Assembly: GCA_963720805.1 (NCBI GenBank)
Contig: CAVRGT010000012.1
Coordinates: 124,001 to 188,000, forward strand
Length of the DNA stretch: 64,000 nt
Direction: 5' to 3'
Source: VRUE01 sp963720805
GTDB lineage: Bacteria > Actinomycetota > Thermoleophilia > Solirubrobacterales > 70-9
The notes beneath the pieces were generated by a model, which worked only from the letters and a program-made list of their open reading frames with translations, made no database searches and had not been told where the DNA came from. Shown in pieces: positions 38,995-47,193 of the stretch (positions are counted from its first letter, which is position 1; the number at the start of each line of letters is the position of its first letter). A program made the translations under genes and the position numbers.

Positions 38995-39955
38995 CAGCCC
39001 TGCCCCTGCTCCAGCTCGATCCGCGCCATCGCGGCGGCGCCGATCATGCCCGCGTCGGAGCCAAGCTCGGCCGCGACGACGGGGATCTTCTTCATCGGAG
39101 GCAGAGCCCGTTCCGCGAGCACCCGCCGTGCCGGGTCGAGCAGCAGGTCGCCGGCGGCGATCACGCCACCGCCGATGACGAAGACTTCGGGCTCGAAGAT
39201 GTTGGCGAAGCTGGTCAGGGCGACGCCGAGGCGGGAGCCGATCAGGTCGAAGACGCCGCGCGCGGTCGCATCGCCGGAGAGCGCCGCCTCGGTGACGACC
39301 TTGCCGTCGATCGTCTCACCCGTCGGCGAGCATCGCCCCCAGCGCCGAGTCGGGCTCGCGCTCCGCCGCCGCGCGGCCCTCGCGACCAAGCGCCGTGCCC
39401 GAGGCGAGCGTCTCGACGCAGCCCCGGCCGGGGCAGTTGCCCTGACAGGGCGGGCCGTCGGCCTCGATCACCGTGTGGCCAAGCTCGGCCCCGGCGCCGG
39501 TGGCGCCGCGGTAGATCTCGCCGTCAAGATCAGGCCGCCGCCGATCCCGGTTCCGATCGTCAACATCACGGCGTTTTCAGCGCCGCGCGCCGCCCCGTAG
39601 AGGTGCTCGGCCAGGGCCGCGACGGTGGCGTCGTTGTCGACGAAGGCCGGCAGGCCGGTGCGCTCGCCGATCAGGTCGCGGATCGGCAGGTTCTCCAGCG
39701 GCAGGTTGACCGCGGAGACCGCGATCCCCTTGTCGTGGTTGATCGTCGCCGGGATGCCGAGGCCGACCGCCGCGGCGCCCGGGCATTGCCCCCGCGCCTC
39801 GTCGATCTCGCGCACCAGCAGCTCCACCAACTCGTCCTCGGTCTGCCCGTGGAAGCCTCGCGGCTCTCCCACAGCACCTTCGAATCTGGATCGAGAACAC
39901 CGAGCAGCATCTTCGTGCCGCCCAGGTCAACGCCGATGATTTCCCCTGCACTCAT
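38994..39955 (-). CDS. ROK-family glucokinase, frameshifted
   Basis: This ROK sugar kinase phosphorylates glucose. GEIIGVDLGGTKMLLGVLDP is the phosphate loop, GLGIPATINHDKGIAVSAVN, FVDNDATVAALAEHLYGAAR and MLTIGTGIGGGLIL follow, and ELGHTVIEADGPPCQGNCPG with GRGCVETLASGTALG is the ROK zinc site (CxxGxxGCxE). The end is DAGMIGAAAMARIELEQGQG. Frames change near 39870, 39525 and 39320. The ATG is at 39955. Upstream, a divergent LCP gene begins 65 bp away. Confidence 0.88.
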
Positions 39956-40019
39956 ACGAGCTTCAGGGCAGGGTAGAGACGGGCGACCGCGGGCATCGGC
40001 ATAGTTTCCGCAGTCTTTC

Positions 40020-41246
40020 ATGGCCGACAATGGCGAGCAGCAGCCCTCCGGGCCGCCCGAGTACAAGGTCTACCGGTCCCGGAAGGGCCGCTTGTCCGGG
40101 TTGCGGTCCCCCGATCTCTCAGGCCTCAGGGAGCGGACCCCGCGCACCCCGAAGTGGTGGCGGCGCGACAAGGACGGCCCAAGCCCGAGCGGCACCGGGC
40201 CGCCCCGCCGCTGGACCGCCAAGCGGGTGCTCAAGTGGGTCGGGATCGCGGCGCTGGGCTGGATCGCGCTCAGCTTCCTCGCCTTCGCCGTCTCCGCCCA
40301 GCTGCAGTCCTTCAAGCTCTCCGGCGAAGCCAAGGACGCCCTGCACGGCAACCCCCTGCTGCTGCCCAGCGCCCAGACGATCCTCGTCATCGGCACCGAC
40401 GCGCGGCCGCCCGACACCAAGGGAACCGGAGCGTCCTCGCAGAAGTGCTTCGAACAGCAGGCCGCACGGCGACGCGCCCCACGACGGCTGCGAAGACGGC
40501 CAGTTCCGCGCCGACACCCTGATGCTGATCCGCGCCGGCGGCGGCGCCTTCCGCAAACTCTCGATCCCGCGCGACAGCTACGCCGAAATCCCCGGCCACG
40601 AAACGACGAAAATCAACGCCGGCTTCGCCTTCGGTGGCGCCGCGCTCCAGATCAAGACGGTCGAAAAGTTCCTCAACGTCAAGATCGACCACGTCGCGAT
40701 CGTCGACTTCACCGGCTTCGAAGACCTGATCAACGCCGTCGGCGGGGTCGAAGTCAATGTCCCCCACAAGCTCTGCGCCGACATCTCCGGCGGCGCCGGC
40801 GGTGGCCAGGGCGGCGTCACCCTGCGCCTGCACAAGGGCGAGAACACCCTCGACGGCGAAAAGGCGCTCGCCTACTCGCGGGTGCGCGAGCCGAGCGAAT
40901 GCCCCGGGCCCGGCAAGAGCGCCTACTCGTTCGGCTACAACGACTTCAACCGGGCACAGGCCCAGCAGGCGGTCGTCAACGGGATCAAGGACCGCCTCAC
41001 CGATCCCCTGCGCCTCCCCTACAACTTCATCCACGGCCCGATGATCGGTTGGGACGCGCCCAAAGCCTTCGTCAGCGACATGGGCTTCCTGACGATGCCG
41101 CAGCTGGTCCTCTCGGCAGCGTTCGGCGGCAGCGGTCCGGCCGACGTGCTCTGCGCCAAGGGCGAATGCACCGAAGGCCCGGGTGGCAGCCAGAAGTCCC
41201 CGACTCAGCCCGGCGCCGCGCCGTCCACCGCCTGCTCGACGGCTAG
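40020..41246 (+). CDS. LytR-CpsA-Psr (LCP) family protein, frameshifted
   Basis: LCP enzymes attach glycopolymers to peptidoglycan. A long basic cytoplasmic part (PPEYKVYRSRKGRLSGLRSP) and one transmembrane segment (VGIAALGWIALSFLAFAVSA) precede TILVIGTDARPPDTKGTG. After a break near 40440 come RADTLMLIRAGGGAFRKLSI, PRDSYAEIPGHETTKINAGF (conserved Arg-Asp), FTGFEDLINAVGGVEVNVPH and GEKALAYSRVREPSE. The end VPDSARRRAVHRLLDG is reached by one more shift near 41195, stopping at 41244-41246. Confidence 0.85.
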   Translation: MADNGEQQPSGPPEYKVYRSRKGRLSGLRSPDLSGLRERTPRTPKWWRRDKDGPSPSGTGPPRRWTAKRVLKWVGIAALGWIALSFLAFAVSAQLQSFKLSGEAKDALHGNPLLLPSAQTILVIGTDARPPDTKGTGASSQKCFEQQAARRRAPRRLRRRPVPRRHPDADPRRRRRLPQTLDPARQLRRNPRPRNDENQRRLRLRWRRAPDQDGRKVPQRQDRPRRDRRLHRLRRPDQRRRRGRSQCPPQALRRHLRRRRRWPGRRHPAPAQGREHPRRRKGARLLAGARAERMPRARQERLLVRLQRLQPGTGPAGGRQRDQGPPHRSPAPPLQLHPRPDDRLGRAQSLRQRHGLPDDAAAGPLGSVRRQRSGRRALRQGRMHRRPGWQPEVPDSARRRAVHRLLDG

Positions 41247-41269
41247 CGCCGCAGCGCGCGCAGCATTTT

Positions 41270-41285
41270 CCACACCAGGGTGTGG
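41270..41285. terminator. Hairpin between convergent LCP and FmdB genes
   Basis: CCACACC and GGTGTGG form a perfect 7-bp stem with a 2-nt AG spacer, preceded by TTTT and followed by TCAAA, so T-runs flank it in both directions. It lies 24 nt after the LCP stop and 21 nt before the FmdB-type stop. It is a short bidirectional terminator candidate. Confidence 0.55.
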
Positions 41286-41305
41286 TCAAACCTGCTTGGG
41301 CGAAC

Positions 41306-41623
41306 TTAGTCGCCTGTCGTCGAAGCCTTGGGCTTGTCGCCGGAGGACTTCGAGTCGCTCGATTTGGACTCGCCGGAGCTCTCGGACGACGCTTTCGACT
41401 CGCCGGAGCCCTCGGAGGAGCTGCCGTTGGCGGCGGCGCCCTTCTTCTTCTTGCCGTAGTCGGTGTTGTAGAAGCCGGAGCCCTTGAAATGGACGGCGAC
41501 GGGGTGCAGGACGCGCACCGCGGGGGCGCCGCACTCCTGGCACTCGCTCAGCGCCTCGTCGCTCATCTTCTGGATCACGTCGAAGACGTGTCCGTTCTCG
41601 CATTTGTACTCGTAGATAGGCAC
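41306..41623 (-). CDS. FmdB-family zinc ribbon protein
   Basis: The 105-aa protein begins VPIYEYKCENGHVFDVIQKM, with CxxxxH and SECQECGAPAVRVLHPVAVH (CxxC) forming the FmdB zinc ribbon, then FKGSGFYNTDYGKKKK. The last 45 residues are low-complexity Ser/Glu/Lys. GTG 41623 is the start (the family normally begins MPxYEY). FmdB proteins are poorly understood regulators. It is divergent from glyS with 37 bp between starts. Confidence 0.85.
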   Translation of the reverse strand: MPIYEYKCENGHVFDVIQKMSDEALSECQECGAPAVRVLHPVAVHFKGSGFYNTDYGKKKKGAAANGSSSEGSGESKASSESSGESKSSDSKSSGDKPKASTTGD

Positions 41624-41660
41624 GGGCTGCGGGATTATCGCAGCCGCTACGGTTCTGGCC

Positions 41661-43052
41661 ATGTCGACCGCCGAGCAGGGAGCGCCGCAGACAGACGTCT
41701 CGATGGATGAGATCGTCGCCCTCTGCAAGCGCCGCGGCTTCGTCTTCCCCTCCTCGGAGATCTACGGCGGCCTCGGCTCGACCTACGACTACGGCCACTA
41801 CGGAGTGCTGCTGAAGAACAACGTCAAGGCCGAGTGGTGGCGGGCGATGCTGCAGGAACGCGACGACATCGTCGCCCTCGACTCGGCGATCCTCCAGCAC
41901 CCGCGGGTCTGGGAGGCCTCGGGCCACCTGGAGGGCTTCACCGACCCGCTGGTCCAGTGCCTGGGCAAGTGCAAGCGGCGCTGGCGCGAGGATCACCTGC
42001 GCGAGGCGGTCGAAGCCGAGGGCGGCGACCCCAGCGCCGAGCTGCGCTGCCCCGAGTGCGGCGGCGAGCTGTCGGAGCCGCGCCAGTTCAACCTGATGTT
42101 CGAGACCCACGTCGGCCCGGTCGCCGGCGAGGGCTCGGAGGTCTACCTGCGCCCCGAGACCGCCCAGGGCATCTTCATCAACTTCAAGAACGTGCTCGGC
42201 TTCGCCCGCAAGAAGCCGCCCTTCGGCATCGCCCAGATCGGCAAGTCCTTCCGCAACGAGATCACGCCGGGCAACTTCATCTTCCGCACCCGCGAGTTCG
42301 AGCAGATGGAGATGGAGTTCTTCGTCCCGCCGGCCGAAGCGGAGCGTTGGTACCGCGAGTGGATCGAGCTGCGCGAGCGCTGGTACACCGACCTCGGCAT
42401 CCGCCCCGACTTCCTCCGCGTCCGCCCCCACGACGCCGACGAGCTCTCGCACTACTCATCGGGCACCAGCGACGTCGAGTACCTCTTCCCGATCGGCTGG
42501 TCGGAGCTCGAGGGCGTTGCCAACCGCGGCAACTTCGACCTCACCCAGCACGCCAAGTTCAGCGGCGAGAAGCTCGAGTACTTCGACCAGCAGACCAAAG
42601 AACGCTACGTCCCCCACGTGATCGAGCCCGCCGCCGGCGCCGACCGCGCCACCCTCGCCTTCCTCGTCGACGCCTACGAGGTCGAGGAGGTCGAGGGCCG
42701 TCAGCGCACCGTCCTGCGCCTCCACCCCCGTCTCGCCCCCAACAAGGCCGCCGTCCTCCCCCTCGTCTCCAAGGACGGCCTGCCCGAGAAGGCCCGCCCA
42801 ATCTTCGAAGAGCTGCGCACCCGTATGCCCGTCGAGTTCGACGAAGGCGGCTCGATCGGCAAGCGCTACCGCCGCCAGGACGAGATCGGCACCCCCTGGG
42901 GCATCACCGTCGACCACCAGACGATGGAAGACGACACCGTCACCCTGCGCGACCGCGACTCGCTCGAGCAGACCCGGGTCCCGATTGCCGGCCTGGCCGA
43001 CGACCTCGCCGCCCGCCTGGCCCAGCCCTGGCGCAGTCCGAAGCTCGGATAA
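41661..43052 (+). CDS. glyS: Glycyl-tRNA synthetase, homodimeric type
   Basis: Class II GlyRS, 463 aa and intact. It has FVFPSSEIYGGLGSTYDYGH (motif 1 region), FNLMFETHVGPV, YLRPETAQGIFINFKNVL, AQIGKSFRNEITPGNFIFRT (motif 2), ANRGNFDLTQHAKFSGEKLE, and a C-terminal anticodon-binding domain with GKRYRRQDEIGTPWGITVDH. The zinc insertion has CLGKCKRRW and LRCPECGGELS. CTACGGT 8-14 nt before the ATG fits a leaderless-type -10. A purine-rich TAAAAGGGG tract follows the stop. Confidence 0.95.
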   Translation: MSTAEQGAPQTDVSMDEIVALCKRRGFVFPSSEIYGGLGSTYDYGHYGVLLKNNVKAEWWRAMLQERDDIVALDSAILQHPRVWEASGHLEGFTDPLVQCLGKCKRRWREDHLREAVEAEGGDPSAELRCPECGGELSEPRQFNLMFETHVGPVAGEGSEVYLRPETAQGIFINFKNVLGFARKKPPFGIAQIGKSFRNEITPGNFIFRTREFEQMEMEFFVPPAEAERWYREWIELRERWYTDLGIRPDFLRVRPHDADELSHYSSGTSDVEYLFPIGWSELEGVANRGNFDLTQHAKFSGEKLEYFDQQTKERYVPHVIEPAAGADRATLAFLVDAYEVEEVEGRQRTVLRLHPRLAPNKAAVLPLVSKDGLPEKARPIFEELRTRMPVEFDEGGSIGKRYRRQDEIGTPWGITVDHQTMEDDTVTLRDRDSLEQTRVPIAGLADDLAARLAQPWRSPKLG

Positions 43053-43059
43053 AACACCT

Positions 43060-43078
43060 GTAAAAGGGGATTTTTTAC
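43060..43078 (+). terminator. Weak hairpin with T-run downstream of glyS
   Basis: GTAAAA and TTTTAC pair around a short G-rich loop 8 nt after the glyS stop, and six Ts precede the closing AC. This is the only AT-rich terminator-like structure in the window and lies next to the acquired-looking ATPase promoter. Confidence 0.45.
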
Positions 43079-43080
43079 GA

Positions 43081-43102
43081 TTTACTCAATGCTCTGAGTA
43101 AA
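43081..43102 (+). promoter_or_regulatory. Palindromic operator upstream of the DUF4143 ATPase
   Basis: TTTACTCA (43081-43088) and TGAGTAAA (43095-43102) are a perfect 8-bp inverted repeat with a 6-nt spacer, 13 nt before the ATG at 43116. TTGCTCAGG follows and repeats part of the half-site. The local AT content is far above the genome background. It probably is the binding site of an autoregulator or an antitoxin-like DNA-binding protein. Confidence 0.6.
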
Positions 43103-43115
43103 ATTGCTCAGGACA

Positions 43116-44306
43116 ATGAGTGAATCGCGGACATTCAGGCGGCATATCGTCGCTGAAATTCTCTCGCGGCTCGAGCAAGACGCAGAGCGGATCCAGGTCC
43201 TCAGCGGCCCACGGCAGGTCGGGAAGACAACGGTGGTCAGGCAGGTGCTACGGGAGATGGACAGTCCCAGCCATTACGCGAGCGCAGACGATCCCCTGCT
43301 GCGCGATGCAGCCTGGCTCGAGGCCCAATGGGAAGAGGGACGGCGTCTGGCGCGCTCCCGAAACGGCCCGGCCGTCCTCGCGGTGGACGAGATCCAGAAG
43401 GTCACCGGCTGGGCCGAGGCGGTCAAGCGGCTTTGGGACGAGGACAGGCCTGGCGAGCTGCCGCTCCGCATCGTCCTCCTCGGTCCCGCGGCCCTGCTAA
43501 TTCAACCGGGACTCAGCGAGAGCCTGACCGGGCGATTCGAGCTAATCCGCGCACCGCACTGGTCCTTCGGTGAGATGCGCGATGCCTTCGGCTTCAGTAT
43601 CGACGAGTTCATCTACTTCGGCGGCTACCCGGGGGCGGCAACACTGATCGAAGATGAATCTCGTTGGGTCTCCTTCCTGCTCGACTCGATCGTCGAGACA
43701 ACGGTCTCCCGGGATCTACTGCTCCTGACACGAGTCGACAAGCCCGCCCTGCTGCGCAGCCTCTTTCGCCTCGTCTGTGACTACTCGGGTCAGATCGTCT
43801 CCTACCAGAAGCTCACCGGACAGCTACAGGATGCAGGGAACACGACCACCTTGGCCCACTATCTGGATCTGCTCTCGGCCGCGGGGCTTGCCATGGGCCT
43901 GGAAAAATACTCGCCGCGAAAGGTCCGGCAACGTCGCTCAACCCCAAAGCTCTTGGCCCTCGACACCGGCCTTGTCGCGGCCACCTCCGGCCGCACCTTC
44001 GCCGAGGCACGCGATGATGGCCAATATTGGGGGCGACTGGTGGAGACGGCGGTGGGCGCCCACCTCCGCGCCACTCATGGGCCGCGCGAGGAGATCCTCT
44101 ACTGGCGGGACCGCGGCAAGGAGGTCGACTTCGTGATTCAGCGAGGCACCGCGCACACTGCCGTTGAGGTGAAGAGCGGCCGGAGCCGCGACGCCCTACC
44201 GAGCATGGCGGCCTTCGAGACCGCGCACGGGCCGACGCGAAAGCTGCTCGTCGGCGGCGACGGCACGCCCCTGGACGCCTTTCTGGCTACGAACCACGCT
44301 CAATGA
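43116..44306 (+). CDS. AAA_14/DUF4143 ATPase
   Basis: The 396-aa protein has Walker A LSGPRQVGKTTVVRQVLREM, Walker B AVLAVDEIQKVTGWAEAVKR, a sensor region VLLGPAALLIQPGLSESLTG and a C-terminal DUF4143 domain that ends in a PD-(D/E)XK-like fold: EILYWRDRGKEVDFVIQRG and HTAVEVKSGRSRDALPSMAA (D...ExK). These stand-alone ATPases are common in accessory loci, and their function is not settled. ATG 43116 is chosen over TTG 43104 because it sits properly behind the palindrome. No partner gene is next to it. Confidence 0.85.
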   Translation: MSESRTFRRHIVAEILSRLEQDAERIQVLSGPRQVGKTTVVRQVLREMDSPSHYASADDPLLRDAAWLEAQWEEGRRLARSRNGPAVLAVDEIQKVTGWAEAVKRLWDEDRPGELPLRIVLLGPAALLIQPGLSESLTGRFELIRAPHWSFGEMRDAFGFSIDEFIYFGGYPGAATLIEDESRWVSFLLDSIVETTVSRDLLLLTRVDKPALLRSLFRLVCDYSGQIVSYQKLTGQLQDAGNTTTLAHYLDLLSAAGLAMGLEKYSPRKVRQRRSTPKLLALDTGLVAATSGRTFAEARDDGQYWGRLVETAVGAHLRATHGPREEILYWRDRGKEVDFVIQRGTAHTAVEVKSGRSRDALPSMAAFETAHGPTRKLLVGGDGTPLDAFLATNHAQ

Positions 44307-44331
44307 GACCAATCGCATTGCTTCTGTTGTT

Positions 44332-45366
44332 CTAAGCGCTTGTCATGAACCGTTCGACATCGGCGGCATCGGCGGTGAGGGCAGCGGTGGCCGTCTTCGA
44401 CACCTTGGCGAGCGGTTCGACCGTGACCTTGCCTCGGTTGAGCTTCCAGGTGCCGACGGCGCGGCCCTTGACCATTGCGAAGGGCTTGAAGATGCCGTTC
44501 AGCGTCACCAGGTGGGTGTGGGGGCCGAGAATCTGCTCACGCGAGGTCCAGCCGAGCAGCAGCGGGTCGAAGGCACCGAGCAGGCGCGGGCCGGGAACCT
44601 CGGCAACGGGCGGGCGCTTGGCCAGGTGGACGAGACCGTCGTCGCGCTCAACCAGCTCGCCCGAGATCGCGGCGAGGCCTGCGCGGGCGTCGCGAAGCGG
44701 CAGCCCGGCCCAGCGCGCCAGGTCGCGGTCGTCCGCCGGGGCGTGACCGACCAAGTAGCGGCGCGCCAGCTCGGCGAGGGCAACATCGCGATCGACCTTG
44801 GGCTGCCGTCCCAGCCAATCGCGGACAAGAACGTAAGCGTGGTCCTTGCCGACCATCGGTCCGCGCACCGAAATGCCCCGCACCGCCGCGAGAAAGAGCA
44901 GGTGGATCAGCGCCTGCCCGCCGGTGGGAATACCGGCCGAGTCGAGGCGCTCGCGCAGTTGATGCCGGGTCAGTGGCCCCGCGTTGGCCAGGCTCCGCTC
45001 GATTGTCCTCACCGCCTTCTCGCCCTGCTCCGCAGTGATCCCCTCCTGGCGCAGGCGACGGCTGCACGAGGTCAAGAGCGGCGGAGTCGTCAGCAGCTGC
45101 AACCAGGGGTAGTCCTCGCTGCAAACCAGGTGCAGAGTGCCGCGGTTGAGCCAGGTGATCAGCAGCGAGCGCTCCTCGCTCAGGGCCCGGTCCACTTCGG
45201 CCGCCGTCAGCCCCTCGCTGCGAGCCCTGACCGCCAACCGCGCCCCGCGCGGGTCCTGGCCTTGAACGGCGAGCAGCCTGCGGGCCACCCCCGCGGCCTC
45301 CCGCTCAGGCGGTCCGGCGAGTCCCTGCGAGGTGAACCGTTCGGCGAAAATCGATGCGGTCGGCAC
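44332..45366 (-). CDS. Winged-helix DNA-binding protein (HTH_42/YcaQ-like)
   Basis: The 344-aa protein of the HTH_42 family includes AlkX/YcaQ-type DNA glycosylases that act on crosslinks. LLAVQGQDPRGARLAVRARS, SLLITWLNRGTLHLVCSEDY, GPLTRHQLRERLDSAGIPTG and LLGAFDPLLLGWTSREQILG are characteristic. The catalytic QxQ motif of YcaQ appears here only as VQGQDP, consistent with the actinobacterial branch. Glycosylase activity is possible but unproven. It is convergent with the ATPase gene, 25 bp apart. Confidence 0.82.
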   Translation of the reverse strand: MPTASIFAERFTSQGLAGPPEREAAGVARRLLAVQGQDPRGARLAVRARSEGLTAAEVDRALSEERSLLITWLNRGTLHLVCSEDYPWLQLLTTPPLLTSCSRRLRQEGITAEQGEKAVRTIERSLANAGPLTRHQLRERLDSAGIPTGGQALIHLLFLAAVRGISVRGPMVGKDHAYVLVRDWLGRQPKVDRDVALAELARRYLVGHAPADDRDLARWAGLPLRDARAGLAAISGELVERDDGLVHLAKRPPVAEVPGPRLLGAFDPLLLGWTSREQILGPHTHLVTLNGIFKPFAMVKGRAVGTWKLNRGKVTVEPLAKVSKTATAALTADAADVERFMTSA

Positions 45367-45401
45367 GGCGGGATGATCGCTCCCTTGCGGGGACGATGCG
45401 G

Positions 45402-45776
45402 CTAGGCGCCCTCGGGGTGGGGCGTTTGCTGGTGAAAGACGAGCTTCCAGCAGCCGGCGTCGTCCCTGACGTAGGTGCTCGACAGTGTCGCCGCGTAGTG
45501 GTCCTGGCCGCGGCGGCCGCGGAAGCGGTAGGTGAGCAGCGCCGTGTCGGGCCCCAGCTCCCGCACCGCTTCCTCCCCGATCGAGACTTCGTCCCAGCCC
45601 GGAGAGGCGTCCATCGCCTCGATCGTCGCCGCCCGATCGAGGATGTCGCCGGGGATCACCACCAGCGCTGCGTCAGCCAAGTGCTGCTCGTAGGTGGCGC
45701 CATCGCCGCGCGCCAGCTCATGCTCGATTCGCAGCAACTGCTCGGCGGTCTCGTCCGCGAGGGCTTCCATGGGCAT
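45402..45776 (-). CDS. SnoaL/DUF4440-like small protein
   Basis: The 124-aa NTF2-like protein has LLRIEHELARGDGATYEQHL, ALVVIPGDILDRAATIEAMD, ALLTYRFRGRRGQDHYAATL and STYVRDDAGCWKLVFHQQTP, the DUF4440 pattern. Such proteins are small cone-shaped folds with either enzymatic or binding roles. ATG 45776 or 45770 can start it. It stands alone. Confidence 0.8.
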   Translation of the reverse strand: MPMEALADETAEQLLRIEHELARGDGATYEQHLADAALVVIPGDILDRAATIEAMDASPGWDEVSIGEEAVRELGPDTALLTYRFRGRRGQDHYAATLSSTYVRDDAGCWKLVFHQQTPHPEGA

Positions 45777-45834
45777 CCGTTTACCCGCAGCCCCAAGACA
45801 AATAACGCCGACGGATATCGGACGGTAACTCGGT

Positions 45835-46386
45835 CTAGCTGACCGAGAGCAGGTCGATCACGAAGATCAACGTTTCGTTCGGTCCGATGTTGGGGGGCGA
45901 GCCGGCGGCGCCGTAGGCGAGATTGGGGGGCAGCAGCAGCTCGCGGCGACCGCCGACCTTCATCCCTTCGACACCCTGTTCCCAGCCTTTGATCACTTCG
46001 CCGCCGCCGAGGGTGAAGCTGAACGGTTCGTTACGACTCCAGGAGGAGTCGAATTCTTCTTCGGAGTCGTAGCCGACCCCGACGTACTGCACGGTGACTT
46101 CGTCGCCTTTCTTGGCCGTCGCGCCCGTGCCTTCTTCCAGTTCCTTGAAGGCGTATTTCTTCGACGAGACGCCTTTCGGCACCGTGACCGTGGGCTTGGT
46201 CTTCTTGCCGCCCGCGCTCGCTTCGTCCGATTCGCCGGCTTCTTCGCTCGAACCGGTCGATTCGGTGGAGGCGCTCGATTCGCTCGATTCGGTGGAGGCG
46301 CTCGAAGAGTCACCGCCGCCGCCGCAACCGGCGACCGCGATCACCAGGGCAGCGCACAGCGCGATGATCAATGCAGGCAACTTCAT
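45835..46386 (-). CDS. FKBP-type peptidyl-prolyl isomerase, lipoprotein
   Basis: A lipoprotein signal (ALVIAVAGCGGGG, lipobox VAGC) is followed by a low-complexity Ser/Glu/Thr linker and an FKBP domain: GDEVTVQYVGVGYDSEEEFD, SSWSRNEPFSFTLGGGEVIK, GWEQGVEGMKVGGRRELLLP, PNLAYGAAGSPPNIGPNETL and FVIDLLSV. All core FKBP residues (Y, D, F, VI, W, Y) are present. It would act on proteins outside the membrane. Confidence 0.92.
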   Translation of the reverse strand: MKLPALIIALCAALVIAVAGCGGGGDSSSASTESSESSASTESTGSSEEAGESDEASAGGKKTKPTVTVPKGVSSKKYAFKELEEGTGATAKKGDEVTVQYVGVGYDSEEEFDSSWSRNEPFSFTLGGGEVIKGWEQGVEGMKVGGRRELLLPPNLAYGAAGSPPNIGPNETLIFVIDLLSVS

Positions 46387-46433
46387 CGAGCGAAGATCCT
46401 ACGCGAGCCCTGGCGGAAAAGGCGCCACGTGCT

Positions 46434-46796
46434 TCAGCGCTTGCCGGTCATCGCGTCCCAGGCACGCCGGAAAAAGCCCGGGCGGCGGCCGACGAGATCG
46501 GCCGGGTTGACCGCGAGCGCCCCCGGGTTCGCGTCGGGCGCCGTCAGCTTCGCCGCCTCGGCCGCGTCGATCTTTAGCACGACGCCGCGCTCGTAGATCT
46601 GCCCCACCTCGGGCGCATCGACGAAGCGGTGGCCGCCGGGCCCGGCGGTGGTGTCGAAGACGATCCCGTCGAACATGTCGAGGTTGGGCGCCGAGAGCAC
46701 CCGCACCACCCGACCGAGGTTCTCGCCATCGCTCGAGTAGACCGGCACTCCCTTGGCCACCGCGAGGTACGAGTTGGGCTCGCCCAGATCCTCCAT
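46434..46796 (-). CDS. PRC-barrel-like protein
   Basis: The 120-aa protein reads YLAVAKGVPVYSSDGENLGR, VVRVLSAPNLDMFDGIVFDT and FVDAPEVGQIYERGVVLKID, a PRC-barrel-like beta layout with an Ala/Pro tail. Such domains bind RNA, proteins or photosynthetic complexes in other taxa. The job here is unknown. It is divergent from the small ABM-like gene at 46889. Confidence 0.65.
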   Translation of the reverse strand: MEDLGEPNSYLAVAKGVPVYSSDGENLGRVVRVLSAPNLDMFDGIVFDTTAGPGGHRFVDAPEVGQIYERGVVLKIDAAEAAKLTAPDANPGALAVNPADLVGRRPGFFRRAWDAMTGKR

Positions 46797-46888
46797 TGGG
46801 TGAGCATAACCACCGCCAACGTCACCCCGGCCATCGCCGACAAGGCTATGCTCGCTGCGGTACTCAGGGTTCTACAGAGGAGGATGCG

Positions 46889-47176
46889 ATGGCGATCGGA
46901 CTGCGGTTGAAGTTCGAGGGCGGCACCCAGGACCAGTACGACGCGATGCACGGCCAGATGAACGTAGATGGAGACCCACCGGAGGGCATGATCTTCCATT
47001 CCGCGGGACCGATCGACGGCGGCTGGGGCGTGATCGACTTTTGGGAGTCCCGCGACCACTTCGACCGCTTCCAGGGCTCGCGATTGGGGCCGGCGATTCA
47101 GGAGATGGGCGATCGAGCGTTCCAAGGGCCTCCCGACATCAAGGAGTTCCCCGTCCACCACATCACCAAGCCGTAG
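46889..47176 (+). CDS. Small ABM/ferredoxin-like-fold protein
   Basis: The 95-aa protein (MAIGLRLKFEGGTQDQYDAM, IFHSAGPIDGGWGVIDFWES, RDHFDRFQGSRLGPAIQEMG) resembles antibiotic-biosynthesis-monooxygenase-type dimeric alpha-beta barrels. GAGGAGG lies 5 nt upstream of ATG 46889, which fixes the start. It precedes the acyl-CoA ligase by 17 bp and is likely co-transcribed. Confidence 0.75.
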   Translation: MAIGLRLKFEGGTQDQYDAMHGQMNVDGDPPEGMIFHSAGPIDGGWGVIDFWESRDHFDRFQGSRLGPAIQEMGDRAFQGPPDIKEFPVHHITKP

Positions 47177-47193
47177 GCACGGCACCCACGACA

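Noticed and set aside
43116..44306. DUF4143 ATPase as part of a known anti-phage system
   Set aside because: No effector, nuclease partner or other defence gene is adjacent. The neighbours are glyS and a YcaQ-like gene, so a defence label would be unsupported.
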